Below are positions 1 to 9,869 of a DNA stretch of 64,000 nt, piece by piece (positions within the stretch are counted from its first letter, which is position 1; each line of letters opens with the position of its first letter). The position numbers and the translations under genes were made by a program. The notes beneath the pieces are model-generated. The model did no database searches and was not told the DNA's origin. It was given only the letters and a program-made list of their open reading frames with translations. This DNA is from Chitinophagaceae bacterium (GTDB lineage: Bacteria; Bacteroidota; Bacteroidia; Chitinophagales; Chitinophagaceae): NCBI GenBank assembly GCA_019638625.1, contig JAHBTK010000003.1, forward strand, positions 790,149 through 854,148, in the 5' to 3' direction.

Positions 1-1151
1 GTCAGGTCTTCCATTTTGCCATTGCGGATCACAGAAGAGAAGTTTACCCAATGGGCATCCAGCCCGCTTTCAGATGGTTTTGTAAACGGAACGGAGACTT
101 TGCTTTTAGAGTTCTTTTCTTCTATCACTTCCCAGCCGCCCCGGTATAATACCAGTGTGCCATTGTTGCCCACAAAGGCGATGCCGTGATCTTTTCCATA
201 TTGTCCGTTATCAATGCCCATCGCATGGTCCCACACCAGGTTGAAAGTATCGAACTCATATAATGTAGTAAGCGTGTCCGGAGTTTCCTGCGCCAGTTCG
301 GGATAGGCAAATTTACCGCCCAGTGCCATTACCGTTTTGGGTACATCGGCTTTCATGCCGAACAGCGCATAGTCCAGCAGGTGTACGCCCCAGTCTGTCA
401 TCAGGCCGCCGGCATAGTCCCAAAACCAGCGGAAATTGAAATGAAAACGACTGGCGTTAAAAGCTTTTTTGGGAGCCGGCCCCAACCAGGAGGCATAGTC
501 TACCCCCGGAGGTGGTGCTGTGTCCGGCTGCACAATATCGGGTTTCATCCAACCCTGGTAGCACCATACTTTCGCGGTACGTATATTACCCAGTTGCCCC
601 GAATGTACATAGGCGATCGCGTCCCGGAAATGCTGCTGGCTCCGCTGCCATTGTCCCACCTGCACGACCCGGTTATATTTTTTCTGTGCGGCCACCATCA
701 CATTACATTCGGCGATGGAGTTGCCTATCGGCTTTTCCACATATACATGCTTGCCGGCCTGGCAGGCATTCACCATCTGCAGGCAATGCCAGTGGTCCGG
801 TGTGCCTACAATTACCGCGTCTATGTCTTTATTCTCCAGTAGTTTTCTGTAATCACCATAAGTTTTCACTTTGGAAGCCTCTACATTCAGCCCTGCGAGG
901 TCTTTCATCCTGCTATCCAATACATTCTTATCAACATCGCACAGCCCCACCACGTTCAGCCCCGGCACTTTCAGAGCGGCCCTCAGGTTTGACCAACCCA
1001 TACCCTTGGCTCCGATCAATCCTACATTGATCTGGTCGGAGGCTTTGATGCCGCTTTTGTGAATAGCGAACAGGCTTTTTGCAGGCGATAGCAACAGTCC
1101 GCCTGCTGCCAGGCGCCCTGTATTTTTAATAAAATTTCTTCTGTTTGGCAT
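1..1151 (-). CDS. Gfo/Idh/MocA-family NAD(P)-dependent oxidoreductase, Tat-exported, C-terminus cut by window edge
   Basis: Reading the minus strand from the ATG at 1151 gives an open frame that runs off the left edge, about 383 residues. The protein starts MPNRRNFIKNTG, a twin-arginine signal followed by a hydrophobic stretch (LAAGGLLLSPA), so export to the periplasm by Tat is predicted. A Rossmann NAD-binding start follows (INVGLIGAKGMGWSNL), then the family landmarks TPDHWHCLQM and VYVEKPIGNSIAE, the latter with the EKP lysine motif. Next come the C-terminal-domain hallmarks FRWFWDYAGGLMTDWGVH. The family oxidises or isomerises sugars and related polyols through an NAD cofactor; the exact substrate cannot be told. 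Many Bacteroidota have Tat-exported members next to glycan-use genes, as here. Divergent from purU. Confidence 0.9.
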   Translation of the reverse strand, partial: MPNRRNFIKNTGRLAAGGLLLSPAKSLFAIHKSGIKASDQINVGLIGAKGMGWSNLRAALKVPGLNVVGLCDVDKNVLDSRMKDLAGLNVEASKVKTYGDYRKLLENKDIDAVIVGTPDHWHCLQMVNACQAGKHVYVEKPIGNSIAECNVMVAAQKKYNRVVQVGQWQRSQQHFRDAIAYVHSGQLGNIRTAKVWCYQGWMKPDIVQPDTAPPPGVDYASWLGPAPKKAFNASRFHFNFRWFWDYAGGLMTDWGVHLLDYALFGMKADVPKTVMALGGKFAYPELAQETPDTLTTLYEFDTFNLVWDHAMGIDNGQYGKDHGIAFVGNNGTLVLYRGGWEVIEEKNSKSKVSVPFTKPSESGLDAHWVNFSSVIRNGKMEDL

Positions 1152-1394
1152 ATTTCTGTTTTTTAAAAGTATGGAAAGACCTGGCCGTAACTCGTTCCGC
1201 CAAACAGTGTGGTGGCGCCCGGTAATTGCTGAGCTTCTGGCAAGCTTTCTAAACAAGCGCATGAATTTACGCAAAAATGCGATACCCGGTATAATAATCG
1301 ATTTCCAAAATGCAGGTAGCCTGTTCAGTAAAATGCAGCCTTTCGCTGCCTGCTGCATCACGCCTCCGATGGTTGAAACAAATAAACGGATTGG

Positions 1395-1425
1395 TTGCAG
1401 GGGTTTAACGAATCATCTACTTTTG
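1395..1425 (+). promoter_or_regulatory. Promoter of purU
   Basis: TTG at 1395-1397 and TACTTTTG at 1418-1425, 20 bases apart, match the Bacteroidota -33/-7 pattern (TTTG, TAnnTTTG). Transcription would begin near 1431, which excludes the upstream in-frame ATG at 1395 as the start of purU. The rest of the 312-base gap between the divergent genes (1152-1463) shows no other feature I can support. Confidence 0.65.
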
Positions 1426-1463
1426 CAGATTATATTCCATATATAAAGGAGATAACAAACAGT

Positions 1464-2294
1464 ATGATTATAAGAATTCAGTGCAGCGACCGCGTTGGTC
1501 TGGTTGCCGGTGTTTCCGATGTGTTGGCAAAAAACGGGATGAATATCGAGTCTATGCGGGAGTTTGTAGATAGGGAGGCGGGCAAATTTTTTCTGCGGGT
1601 TACAGCAGATAAGGAGCCGGCCTCCGGCAAATTATTCGACCAGTTATCGGCCGTATTACCTGAAAATGCTTCCATCGATATCAGTCGCAGGACGCAGGAA
1701 AAAAAAGTAGTGGTGCTGGTCACAAAGGAATATCACTGCTTAACAGATATCCTGACACGAAACCATTTCAACACCCTGGGGGCGAAGGTTCAGGCTGTAA
1801 TAGGCAACCATAATGTGCTGCGGGATATCTGTGACCGGTTTAATGTTCCTTTTATATATGTCAGCCATGAAGAAAAAAATAAAGAGGTTTTTGAAAATGA
1901 ATTGAAAACTGTATTACAATCCTATTCATTTGATTATATCATCCTGGCAAAATTTATGCGGATACTGTCCGATGAATTTGTTTCCGGGTTTTTCAACCGG
2001 GTAATCAATATCCACCATTCATTTTTACCGGCTTTTGTGGGCGCCAGCCCTTACCGGCAGGCTTTTGAAAGAGGCGTGAAGCTTATCGGCGCTACAGCTC
2101 ATTTTGTAACCAACCTGCTGGATGAAGGCCCCATCATCGAACAGCAGATTATCAGGGTGAATCATACCTACACCCCGAGAGATATGGTAGTTGCCGGCAA
2201 AGAGATCGAAACGGCTGTATTGGCGAAAGCGTTGACACTGGTGTTTGAAGACAGGGTTTTTGTTTCAAATAATAAAACAGTTGTATTCGATTAA
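1464..2294 (+). CDS. purU: Formyltetrahydrofolate deformylase PurU
   Basis: A 276-aa protein that hydrolyses 10-formyltetrahydrofolate to formate and tetrahydrofolate, balancing one-carbon pools and feeding formate to purine synthesis. Residues 1-85 form an ACT domain (MIIRIQCSDRVGLVAGVSDV). The rest is a formyltransferase-type hydrolase domain. Its catalytic signature is visible as INIHHSFLPAFVGA followed by GATAHFVTNLLDEGPIIEQ, carrying the conserved Asn, His and Asp. Length is normal for the family. The start at 1464 is chosen because the promoter at 1395-1425 lies inside the longer frame and because homologues begin at the ACT domain. Single gene, with GH9 33 bases downstream. Confidence 0.95.
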   Translation: MIIRIQCSDRVGLVAGVSDVLAKNGMNIESMREFVDREAGKFFLRVTADKEPASGKLFDQLSAVLPENASIDISRRTQEKKVVVLVTKEYHCLTDILTRNHFNTLGAKVQAVIGNHNVLRDICDRFNVPFIYVSHEEKNKEVFENELKTVLQSYSFDYIILAKFMRILSDEFVSGFFNRVINIHHSFLPAFVGASPYRQAFERGVKLIGATAHFVTNLLDEGPIIEQQIIRVNHTYTPRDMVVAGKEIETAVLAKALTLVFEDRVFVSNNKTVVFD

Positions 2295-2327
2295 TTTTTA
2301 TATTGTAGCAACAAAACCCTGCTGCAT

Positions 2328-4127
2328 ATGTTCAGAATACTTGTTGCTGTTTTTTTTGCCGCACTTCTTTTTGGTTTTGCAAACAGTAGTGGCAACGAGA
2401 GTTGGATCCGTATCAATCAACTCGGTTATACGCCCGACGGAATAAAGGTAGCCGTATGGTGCAGTAAGTCTTCCGCTACTGTAAGATCCTGGAAGTTGAT
2501 CGAAGTGGTATCCGGTAAAACGATCGCGTCCGGTAAAGCGGGTAAGGCATTTGGGGCCTACGGACCTTTCCGGCAGACAGCCAGGATCAATTTTTCCAAA
2601 GTGACCCGCCCGGGCAGGTATTACCTGCAGGCAGGCAACACAAGATCTCCCGAATTTGAAATAGGACAGGATGTATATAAAGGATCTGCTGATTTCTGCC
2701 TGCGATACATGCGCCAGCAGAGAAGTAAGTTCAATCCCATCACAAAAGACAGTTGCCATACGCAGGACGGCTTCACGCTGTATGGTCCCATGCCGGACAG
2801 TACCTTTATTGATGTAAGCGGCGGCTGGCACGACGCCACCGATTACCTGCAGTATGTCACTACTTCCGCCAACGCCACATTTCACCTGCTTGCCGCCTAC
2901 CGCGACTTCCCGGGTGTTTTCGGCGATCAGCATCTTGCCAATGGACTGGAAGGCGCCAACCAGGTGCCGGATGTGCTGGATGAAGCTAAATGGGGTTTGG
3001 AATGGTTGCTGAAAATGCACCCGCAGGACGACTGGATGTTCAATCAACTGGCAGACGACCGGGATCATATGGGGTTTCGCATGCCTGCGCTGGACAGCCA
3101 GTACGGCAGAGGATACCAGCGACCCGTGTATTTTTTGAACGGAGAACCACAGATAAGGGGCAAATTTAAAAACAATACCACAGGGGTTTCTTCCACTGCC
3201 GGAAAATTCAGCAGCGCTTTTGCCCTGGGCGCGGAAGTGTTTGCTAACGAGACCGCGTACAAAGAGCGCTTGCGGCACAAAGCAAAATCTGCGTTTGCTT
3301 TCGGACTGACCAGGCCGGGCGTGGCGCAGACGGCTTCTGTGGCGGCTCCCTATATTTATGCGGAAGATAACTGGATGGATGATATGGAGCTGGCAGCCGC
3401 GATGCTGCCGGCAGACAGCAGGATGCAAACCCCGGAAGGCAACCCCATTGACTACGCGTATCAACTCGCAAAAACAGAGTCCCTCACGCCATGGCTGGGA
3501 GCAGACACTGCGGCGCATTATCAATGGTATCCGTTTATTAATGTGGGACATTACGAGCTGATGAAGAAGCTGGAAGGCGCTAAAAAGGATACGATAACCG
3601 GTTTTTATAAGCAGGGAATCGAAAAAGTGTGGTATAAAGCCAAACAAAATGCTTTTTATCGGGGAGTACCTTTTATATGGTGCAGCAATAATCTTACTAC
3701 TTCGTTTGCAATACAGTGTTACTGGTACCGCACCGCCACCGGAGACAATAGTTATGAAGAACTGGAGCAGGCAAATTTTGACTGGCTGTTTGGCTGTAAT
3801 CCCTGGGGAACCAGTATGGTGTACGGGCTTCCGGCATGGGGAGACACTCCTGTTGACCCGCATGCTTCCTTCCTGAAAGTGGGCAACTACCCTGTTGATG
3901 GCGGTATTGTTGACGGACCGGTGTATGGCAGCATATTCAACAGCCTGCTGGGACTTACGTTAACCAAACCGGATGAATATGAAGCTTTCCAGAGCGACCT
4001 GGCGGTATATCATGATGATTCCGGGGACTATAGTACCAACGAGCCTACTATGGATGGTACCGCTTCGCTCATTTATTTGATGGCGGCAAAAGAAAGCGGA
4101 ACCGCTCCTGCTAAAAAAAAACGCTGA
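2328..4127 (+). CDS. Glycoside hydrolase family 9 endoglucanase (N-terminal Ig-like domain)
   Basis: A 599-aa secreted enzyme predicted to cut beta-1,4-glucan or mixed-linkage glucan. It has a signal peptide (MFRILVAVFFAALLFGFANS), then a CelD_N-type Ig-like domain at about 25-115 (WIRINQLGYTPDG), then an alpha6/alpha6-barrel GH9 domain. The catalytic-base motif is seen as DVSGGWHDATDYLQY near residue 165 (the usual DAGD reads DATD). The general acid is seen as STNEPTMDGTAS near residue 570. The frame ends in KKKR and a stop at a run of nine A, directly after the GH9 domain. A polysaccharide-deacetylase domain continues in the -1 frame without any gap, so the natural product is probably a GH9-deacetylase fusion of about 845 aa. 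See the entries at 4113 and 4217. Confidence 0.92.
   Translation: MFRILVAVFFAALLFGFANSSGNESWIRINQLGYTPDGIKVAVWCSKSSATVRSWKLIEVVSGKTIASGKAGKAFGAYGPFRQTARINFSKVTRPGRYYLQAGNTRSPEFEIGQDVYKGSADFCLRYMRQQRSKFNPITKDSCHTQDGFTLYGPMPDSTFIDVSGGWHDATDYLQYVTTSANATFHLLAAYRDFPGVFGDQHLANGLEGANQVPDVLDEAKWGLEWLLKMHPQDDWMFNQLADDRDHMGFRMPALDSQYGRGYQRPVYFLNGEPQIRGKFKNNTTGVSSTAGKFSSAFALGAEVFANETAYKERLRHKAKSAFAFGLTRPGVAQTASVAAPYIYAEDNWMDDMELAAAMLPADSRMQTPEGNPIDYAYQLAKTESLTPWLGADTAAHYQWYPFINVGHYELMKKLEGAKKDTITGFYKQGIEKVWYKAKQNAFYRGVPFIWCSNNLTTSFAIQCYWYRTATGDNSYEELEQANFDWLFGCNPWGTSMVYGLPAWGDTPVDPHASFLKVGNYPVDGGIVDGPVYGSIFNSLLGLTLTKPDEYEAFQSDLAVYHDDSGDYSTNEPTMDGTASLIYLMAAKESGTAPAKKKR
4113..4121 (+). other. A9 slippery run joining GH9 and deacetylase frames
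   Basis: Nine A residues, read AAA AAA AAA in the GH9 frame and followed by CGC TGA. Slipping back one base re-reads the last A and gives K-T-L-T-G-N-P-I-K-F, which opens directly into the deacetylase domain. It may be a programmed -1 frameshift, transcriptional slippage, a recent mutation or a sequencing error in a homopolymer; the sequence alone cannot decide. Confidence 0.6.
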
Positions 4128-4216
4128 CCGGCAACCCGATTAAATTCTACCCTGAAAAGTTTTCGTATGATCAGGGCGCTATCACCAGGGGAGACAGCAC
4201 TAACAGGCAAATAGCA

Positions 4217-4864
4217 TTGGTGTTCACCGGCGATGAATTTGCCGATGGCGGATTTTATATCGCGAATGTTTTGAAGCAGGCGAATGTCAACGCGTCTTTT
4301 TTCCTTACCGGGAATTTTTACCGGAATGAAGCGTTCAAAAACATAATAAGAACCCTCAGGAGCGGAGGACATTATCTTGGCCCACATTCCGACAGGCACC
4401 TGCTGTACTGCTCCTGGGAAAACAGGGATAGTTTACTGGTTACCAGGGAAGAATTTACCACCGACCTGGAAAATAACTACAGGGCTATGGCGGCTTACGG
4501 AATAACACGGGACGAATCATCGTTTTTTATACCGCCTTATGAATGGTATAATGACAGTATCGCTGCCTGGTGTGAACAGATGAATGTGCAGTTGCTGAAT
4601 TTTACTCCCGGAACGATCAGTCACGCGGACTATACCACGCCGGACATGAAAAACTACAGGAGCGCTGAAAGAATATGGGAGTCCGTTACAAGGTTTGAAC
4701 AAAGTTCGCCATCCGGAATGAATGGATTTATACTGCTGCTTCACATAGGAACAGACAGGGCAAGAACAGATAAGATGTATTATCGTTTGCCGGAGCTGAT
4801 CGACTACTTCAAAAGAAAAAATTATCAACTTGTTAAAATTGATGAGCTGCTGGGCACAAACTAG
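4217..4864 (+). CDS. Polysaccharide deacetylase (NodB/CE4-like) module, out of frame with GH9
   Basis: From the ATG at 4217 this frame gives 215 aa, but it is open without interruption back to the A9 run at 4113-4121. The upstream in-frame residues (TGNPIKFYPEKFSYDQGAI, then RQIALVFTGDEFADGG) belong to the domain. The ATG therefore falls inside the first NodB motif, at the V-F-T-G-D-E strand, and is unlikely to be a true start. Motif 2 is clear (GPHSDRHLLYC, metal-binding His pair), as are FIPPYEWYND and a C-terminal LLLHIGTD strand. The domain would remove acetyl or N-acetyl groups from a polysaccharide, which fits a partner of a GH9 cellulase. Best read as the C-terminal half of a frameshifted fusion. 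Confidence 0.75.
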   Translation: MVFTGDEFADGGFYIANVLKQANVNASFFLTGNFYRNEAFKNIIRTLRSGGHYLGPHSDRHLLYCSWENRDSLLVTREEFTTDLENNYRAMAAYGITRDESSFFIPPYEWYNDSIAAWCEQMNVQLLNFTPGTISHADYTTPDMKNYRSAERIWESVTRFEQSSPSGMNGFILLLHIGTDRARTDKMYYRLPELIDYFKRKNYQLVKIDELLGTN

Positions 4865-4960
4865 CGACAGGATAGGATTACACCGTATTTATTTTTTTTG
4901 TAATTTCGCCAATTAACCTTTTTTGATCCGCCACTGGCGAATAACGAATTCAAAGAAAGC

Positions 4961-7900
4961 ATGGCTTTACCCCACCTTGTCAAATTTGTGTACAATAACG
5001 GAACTGACGAAGTAATAAGACGCGGCAAAAAGATCCATTCTATCGGGTATGTAGAGTTGATTGAGCACGATGATTTGTTGGGGTCCGTTACATTCAGAGT
5101 AAAAGATGACAGCTACGCTACCTACTACAAAGTATATGTACAGAAGTATAAAGACCCTAAGGGACTATCCGTAAGATGTACCTGTCCCTATAACCTCGGC
5201 GATATTTGCCGCCATGAAACGGCGGCATTGCTGCAGCTCCAGGACCTGCTGGATAAAAATATCATTGGCGAGAAAGATATAAAATACAATCAGAAGCATA
5301 CGGTGATAAAAATGAAGGATATAGACCTGCGTTCTATCAAGCTCCTGAGTTCACCCGACAGCTATGAGGAAGCAGACAAGATACTGCGTCTTCAAAAGGC
5401 TAATATTTTATCTGCCGTGGATGAAAGAGTGGAAGCCACCCTTAAAATCGACGGCGAGACTTTTCCGTTGGTTATCCAGAAGAATGAAGAAAGGAACTTC
5501 GATACCTCCTGCTCCTGTTCGGAGGAGGAACATCCCCTTTGTATCCATAAGGTCACTTTGTTCATACAGTTGCTGAATGCGTACGGACCTTTTTATTTTG
5601 ATACCATACGCAACTGGGATAAGCAAAAAAACAAATTGCTGGAAGCCTACGGGTATTCTCTTGACGATGACCTGAAGGGCAAATTTGAATTTACATATAA
5701 GGATGGGAAACCCTTCCTTCGGGTACTGGACTCTTCTATCAAGCGGGTTACACCTGTTACAGCGCCGGCAAAACCTGAACCGGTGGTTGCCGAAAAGGAA
5801 ACAGAGCAGCGTGAGGAACCGGAAGCAGTTAAAGAGATCATTTATTCCGGCAACAGGGTGGGGGTCGTTTTTAACGGAGGGTCTAAAACCTATCCCTGTT
5901 TTTCAGTGGATGCTGTGTTGGGTGAGACGAATGAAGGAGAAGGAGGCTTCAGCGGTAAAATTGAAAAGCTCGACCTGGGGCGTTATGTGGACTCCGACAG
6001 GTTTACCGATGGAGACCGGGTGCTCATTCAACAGTTGCGGAAGCTGCAGGAAGGAGAAGTAAATAAATACCTGAGCCGTAATTCTCCGTTTTCAGGTATA
6101 TGGGAGAATATTATTCATAACGAAGATGAATTGCCAGAGGAAACAAAATCGCTTATTGTTGAATACTGGTATCCGAAGCTTGTAAAACTGTTCAGTGAAA
6201 ACAAAGAGAACCCGCTGGTTTATTTTTTACCCCCGAAAAGCCGTTTTGTAACCTCCAGTCTGAAGCAGGTGCAGTTGAGTGGAGAGAGTGCCAATCCTGT
6301 TTTCCTGGTAAACGAAGAGGAAGGGGCTGTTGTGGTGTCCTGCCATGTGCAGGTAAACGGCGTGGATGTACCATTGGCGGAAAATGAGCTGCGGACCTCG
6401 TTGTTGTTCAAGTATGCGGATACGCTGTACACCTGGTCGCGCCAGGAAGATATAGAGGAGGTGGAAAAGTTCATACCTGCCGGTGGGAGCATCAGGATTG
6501 AAAAGAAAGACTGGGCGGACTACCTGAAAAGATCCGTGATACCGCTTACCAAGGAATATAAAGTACGGTTCAGCAACAGCCTGGTGCAGGAGGTGAAAGA
6601 CGGCGACCCCGAAATAAAACTGCAATTGCAGGAAAAAGGAGAATACCTGGTCTTCATTCCCATTTTTAATTACAAGGGATTTGAAACCAAACTCAATACC
6701 AAAGATATCATTACCATACCACTGGAAGAAAAAGTGCTGGAGATACACAGGAATAAGGAAGCCGAACTGAAGTTTGTAAAAAAGCTGGAAAGCCTGCATT
6801 CCAACTTTATTTACCTGGACGGATCCGCGACACTGGCATTGAAGGGCGCGGATGTTTTAAAGAACAACTGGTTCTTCCTGTTTGTAGACAGTATGAAGGA
6901 AATGAATGTGCCGGTTATCGGGTTTGAGATCCTGAAAAACTTCCGGTTCAATACCGCCAAACCCGCTACGGAAGTACATATCAGCAGCGGTATGGATTGG
7001 TTTGATGCAAAAGTAAAAGTTGTTTTTGGAGAACAGCATGTTACCATAGAAGAAATAAAAAGAGCACTTGCCAACAAGCAACAGTTTGTACAACTGAATG
7101 ACGGTACATTGGGGATATTGCCCGAAGCATGGTTAAAACGGTACTCCCTGCTCTTCAGGGTGGGAGAGGAAAAAAGCAATTCACTCCGGCTCTCGAAATA
7201 TCATTTGAGTGTAATAGATGAGTTGTACCAGGAAAAAGATGAGACAGAGATACTGATAGAGCTCGAGGAAAAATACAACCGCCTGAGAGATTTTAACCGC
7301 ATTAAGGAAATTGATCCGCCGGAACAACTTGCGGATATACTCCGCCCCTACCAGGTGGCCGGCTATCACTGGATCAATTACCTGCGGGAAGTAAGCTGGG
7401 GCGGTATCCTGGCAGATGATATGGGTTTGGGTAAAACAGTGCAGACGCTTTCTTTCCTGCAGCATTTCAGGGATACACATGGCTCCCTGAGAGCCATAGT
7501 GGTATGTCCTACCACCCTGATGTTTAACTGGGAAAACGAGATCAAAAAGTTCACCCCGGATTTAACCTATCATATACACCATGGCGGAGACAGGGCCCGC
7601 AGTAAGGAAGCGCTTATCTCTCCTAATATTATTATTACCACCTATGGCACCCTACGCGGCGATATCAAGCTGCTGACAGAAATTCATTTCGACTATGTAA
7701 TCCTGGATGAATCGCAGGCCATCAAGAACCCGCAGAGTAAAGTAACAAAGGCCGCCGGGTTGCTAAATTCCAGGAACAGGTTATGCCTGAGCGGTACGCC
7801 TTTGCAGAATAACACGTTTGATATTTATGCGCAGATGAACTTCCTGAACCCGGGCATGCTGGGCAGTGTGGAACATTTCCGCAATGAGTTTGCCACACCG

Positions 7901-8728
7901 ATAGATAAATTCGGTGAGCAGGACAGGAAGGAACACCTGCGGAAGATACTCTACCCGTTCATCCTGCGCCGTACCAAGGAGCAGGTGGCTAAGGACCTGC
8001 CGGAGAAAACGGAAACGATCCTGTTCTGCGAGATGCAGAGCGAACAGCGGGAGATCTATGACGCTTTCCGCAATGAGTTCAGGAACAAAATTCTCGGTGT
8101 GATCAATGAGCAGGGAATTGAGAAATCGCAGTTAACGATCCTGCAGGGGTTGATGAAGCTCCGCCAGATATGCGATTCTCCCGCCATTATGAACGAACAG
8201 GAGCGCTACCCGAACCACTCCATCAAACTGGAAGAGATCGGCCGGGAGCTTACCGAAAATATCAGCAATCATAAAGCCCTGATCTTCTCCCAGTTCCTGG
8301 GGATGCTGGCGCTCATAAAGGAAAAGCTGAAAGAGCTGGAAGTGCCTTTTGAATATTTTGACGGCAGTACCTCGGCGTTGGACCGCGAAAAGGCCATTAC
8401 GCGGTTTCAGAATGATGAAACCTGCCGGGTATTCCTCATATCCCTCAAGGCAGGCGGGGTGGGCCTGAACCTTACCGCCGCGGACTATGTGTATATCGTG
8501 GACCCGTGGTGGAACCCGGCAGTGGAACAGCAGGCCATCGACCGGACGCACCGTATTGGGCAAACCAAAAATATTTTCGCTTATCGCATGATCTGCAAGG
8601 ATACCATCGAGGACAAAATATTACAGCTCCAGGAAAGAAAACGCTCCCTGGCAAAGGACCTGATCGCGGACGACAGCACCTTCGTCAAGAGTCTTTCCAG
8701 GGAAGATGTGGAATACCTGTTCAGCTAA
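4961..8728 (+). CDS. SNF2-family DNA-dependent ATPase with two SWIM zinc fingers
   Basis: A 1255-aa cytoplasmic Swi2/Snf2 helicase-like ATPase expected to translocate on DNA and remodel protein-DNA complexes; bacterial members are tied to transcription recycling or repair, and the role here is unknown. The N-terminus holds two SWIM-type CxC...CxH fingers: VRCTCPYNLGDICRH near residue 75 and SCSCSEEEHPLCIH near residue 190. A long beta-rich middle follows. The ATPase core has Walker A DDMGLGKT near 818 and the DESQ box (YVILDESQAIKN) near 913. The C-lobe has motif V-VI ISLKAGGVGLNLT and DRTHRIGQTK. The length is typical of Bacteroidota SNF2 proteins. Monocistronic by position. Confidence 0.93.
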   Translation: MALPHLVKFVYNNGTDEVIRRGKKIHSIGYVELIEHDDLLGSVTFRVKDDSYATYYKVYVQKYKDPKGLSVRCTCPYNLGDICRHETAALLQLQDLLDKNIIGEKDIKYNQKHTVIKMKDIDLRSIKLLSSPDSYEEADKILRLQKANILSAVDERVEATLKIDGETFPLVIQKNEERNFDTSCSCSEEEHPLCIHKVTLFIQLLNAYGPFYFDTIRNWDKQKNKLLEAYGYSLDDDLKGKFEFTYKDGKPFLRVLDSSIKRVTPVTAPAKPEPVVAEKETEQREEPEAVKEIIYSGNRVGVVFNGGSKTYPCFSVDAVLGETNEGEGGFSGKIEKLDLGRYVDSDRFTDGDRVLIQQLRKLQEGEVNKYLSRNSPFSGIWENIIHNEDELPEETKSLIVEYWYPKLVKLFSENKENPLVYFLPPKSRFVTSSLKQVQLSGESANPVFLVNEEEGAVVVSCHVQVNGVDVPLAENELRTSLLFKYADTLYTWSRQEDIEEVEKFIPAGGSIRIEKKDWADYLKRSVIPLTKEYKVRFSNSLVQEVKDGDPEIKLQLQEKGEYLVFIPIFNYKGFETKLNTKDIITIPLEEKVLEIHRNKEAELKFVKKLESLHSNFIYLDGSATLALKGADVLKNNWFFLFVDSMKEMNVPVIGFEILKNFRFNTAKPATEVHISSGMDWFDAKVKVVFGEQHVTIEEIKRALANKQQFVQLNDGTLGILPEAWLKRYSLLFRVGEEKSNSLRLSKYHLSVIDELYQEKDETEILIELEEKYNRLRDFNRIKEIDPPEQLADILRPYQVAGYHWINYLREVSWGGILADDMGLGKTVQTLSFLQHFRDTHGSLRAIVVCPTTLMFNWENEIKKFTPDLTYHIHHGGDRARSKEALISPNIIITTYGTLRGDIKLLTEIHFDYVILDESQAIKNPQSKVTKAAGLLNSRNRLCLSGTPLQNNTFDIYAQMNFLNPGMLGSVEHFRNEFATPIDKFGEQDRKEHLRKILYPFILRRTKEQVAKDLPEKTETILFCEMQSEQREIYDAFRNEFRNKILGVINEQGIEKSQLTILQGLMKLRQICDSPAIMNEQERYPNHSIKLEEIGRELTENISNHKALIFSQFLGMLALIKEKLKELEVPFEYFDGSTSALDREKAITRFQNDETCRVFLISLKAGGVGLNLTAADYVYIVDPWWNPAVEQQAIDRTHRIGQTKNIFAYRMICKDTIEDKILQLQERKRSLAKDLIADDSTFVKSLSREDVEYLFS

Positions 8729-8760
8729 CAGGCACCAAAATATTAATCAAACTTCGTTCA

Positions 8761-9654
8761 ATGAAACTGATCAGGCTGCTTGTCTTTTTATCGTTGGCAG
8801 TTACCGGCCATGCCCAACAGAGAATTATCATAATAGGGCTCGACGGGTTTAGCGTGGAAGGTTTTAACACCGCCCGAATCCCGAATATCACCCACCTTCT
8901 TTCCGAAGGCACCTATTCTCTCACTACCCGCCCCGTGATGCCCTCTGTAACGATGCCCAACTGGACCAGCCACCTCACAGGCTCCGGACCGGAAGAGCAC
9001 GGCGTTACGGATAATACCTGGACGCCGGATAAACACCAGTTGGAGGCAATAGACAAAGATGCCGGGGGATATTATCCTTCTGTATTTAAAGTACTCAAAG
9101 AACATGTTCCGGGTATGAAAACCGGGTACTATTACAATTGGAAGGAGCTGATCTATCCTATCAACCGGGAATACCTGGACGAGGTCTCATTTGAAGCGGA
9201 TGATCTATACGAGGAGAATTACCGGAAAGCCTTCAATTTTATGGTGGCGAACAAAAATGCGCCGACGCTGGTATTTCTTTATAGTGTGCATACTGATCAT
9301 GCCGGCCATACGCATAAGTGGATGTCGCCGCAATATATTAAAGCGCTGGAGGACGCGGATGTGGCTATCGGCCGGCTGATAGAAAAGCTAAAAGCGGAAA
9401 AGCTGTATAAGGATACTCATTTTTTATTGATCACGGATCACGGTGGTATCGAAAAAAGCCATGGCGGTGTCAGTATGCAGGAAATGCAGGTTCCCTGGGG
9501 TGTTACCGGTCCAAAAATCAAACGCCGCGGGCTGGCTCCTTTTTATAACAGCAATAAAAATACTGCGCTGGTAGTAGCCAGGATCTTTAACCTCAGGAGC
9601 AAAAAGATCCCGGAGTGCTGGACGGGGCAAATACCCGGCATTCTCTTCAGGTGA
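8761..9654 (+). CDS. Secreted alkaline-phosphatase-superfamily phosphodiesterase (ENPP-like)
   Basis: 297 aa. The signal peptide MKLIRLLVFLSLAVTGHAQ is followed at once by the metal site IIIIGLDGFSVEG and the nucleophile region MPSVTMPNWTSHLTGS. Later metal ligands are seen in HTDHAGHTHKW and LLITDHGG. These are the landmarks of nucleotide pyrophosphatase/phosphodiesterase (type I phosphodiesterase) enzymes, which hydrolyse phosphodiester or pyrophosphate bonds outside the cytoplasm. The start is the ATG at 8761, because a frame open further upstream only overlaps the SNF2 gene. The substrate is unknown. About 215 bases follow before the convergent response regulator, without a feature I can support. 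Confidence 0.88.
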   Translation: MKLIRLLVFLSLAVTGHAQQRIIIIGLDGFSVEGFNTARIPNITHLLSEGTYSLTTRPVMPSVTMPNWTSHLTGSGPEEHGVTDNTWTPDKHQLEAIDKDAGGYYPSVFKVLKEHVPGMKTGYYYNWKELIYPINREYLDEVSFEADDLYEENYRKAFNFMVANKNAPTLVFLYSVHTDHAGHTHKWMSPQYIKALEDADVAIGRLIEKLKAEKLYKDTHFLLITDHGGIEKSHGGVSMQEMQVPWGVTGPKIKRRGLAPFYNSNKNTALVVARIFNLRSKKIPECWTGQIPGILFR

Positions 9655-9869
9655 TACACCGGTGACCTTTATCCGCCATTGGGCCGCCAAACCCGGGGGT
9701 TCATTATTATCTGCTTCGCAGGCTTTTTGGGAGATCACAGGCAAAGCCCTTACAGCAGGAATGCTGTTTATTTACAGGCAACACAAAAAGCGCATAAACC
9801 GGGGTTTATTTTCTTTCATTTTCTGAAAAATTCGTGCATTGGTGGCATTGATTGTTTTGCCGGGAACGG

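Noticed and set aside
381..1062. Several plus-strand frames in the first kilobase
   Set aside because: They are antisense to the Gfo/Idh/MocA gene, which runs off the window edge on the minus strand.
2298..3863. 521-codon open frame on the minus strand
   Set aside because: It is opposite the clear GH9 gene, has no domain, and its residues are those expected of an antisense shadow.
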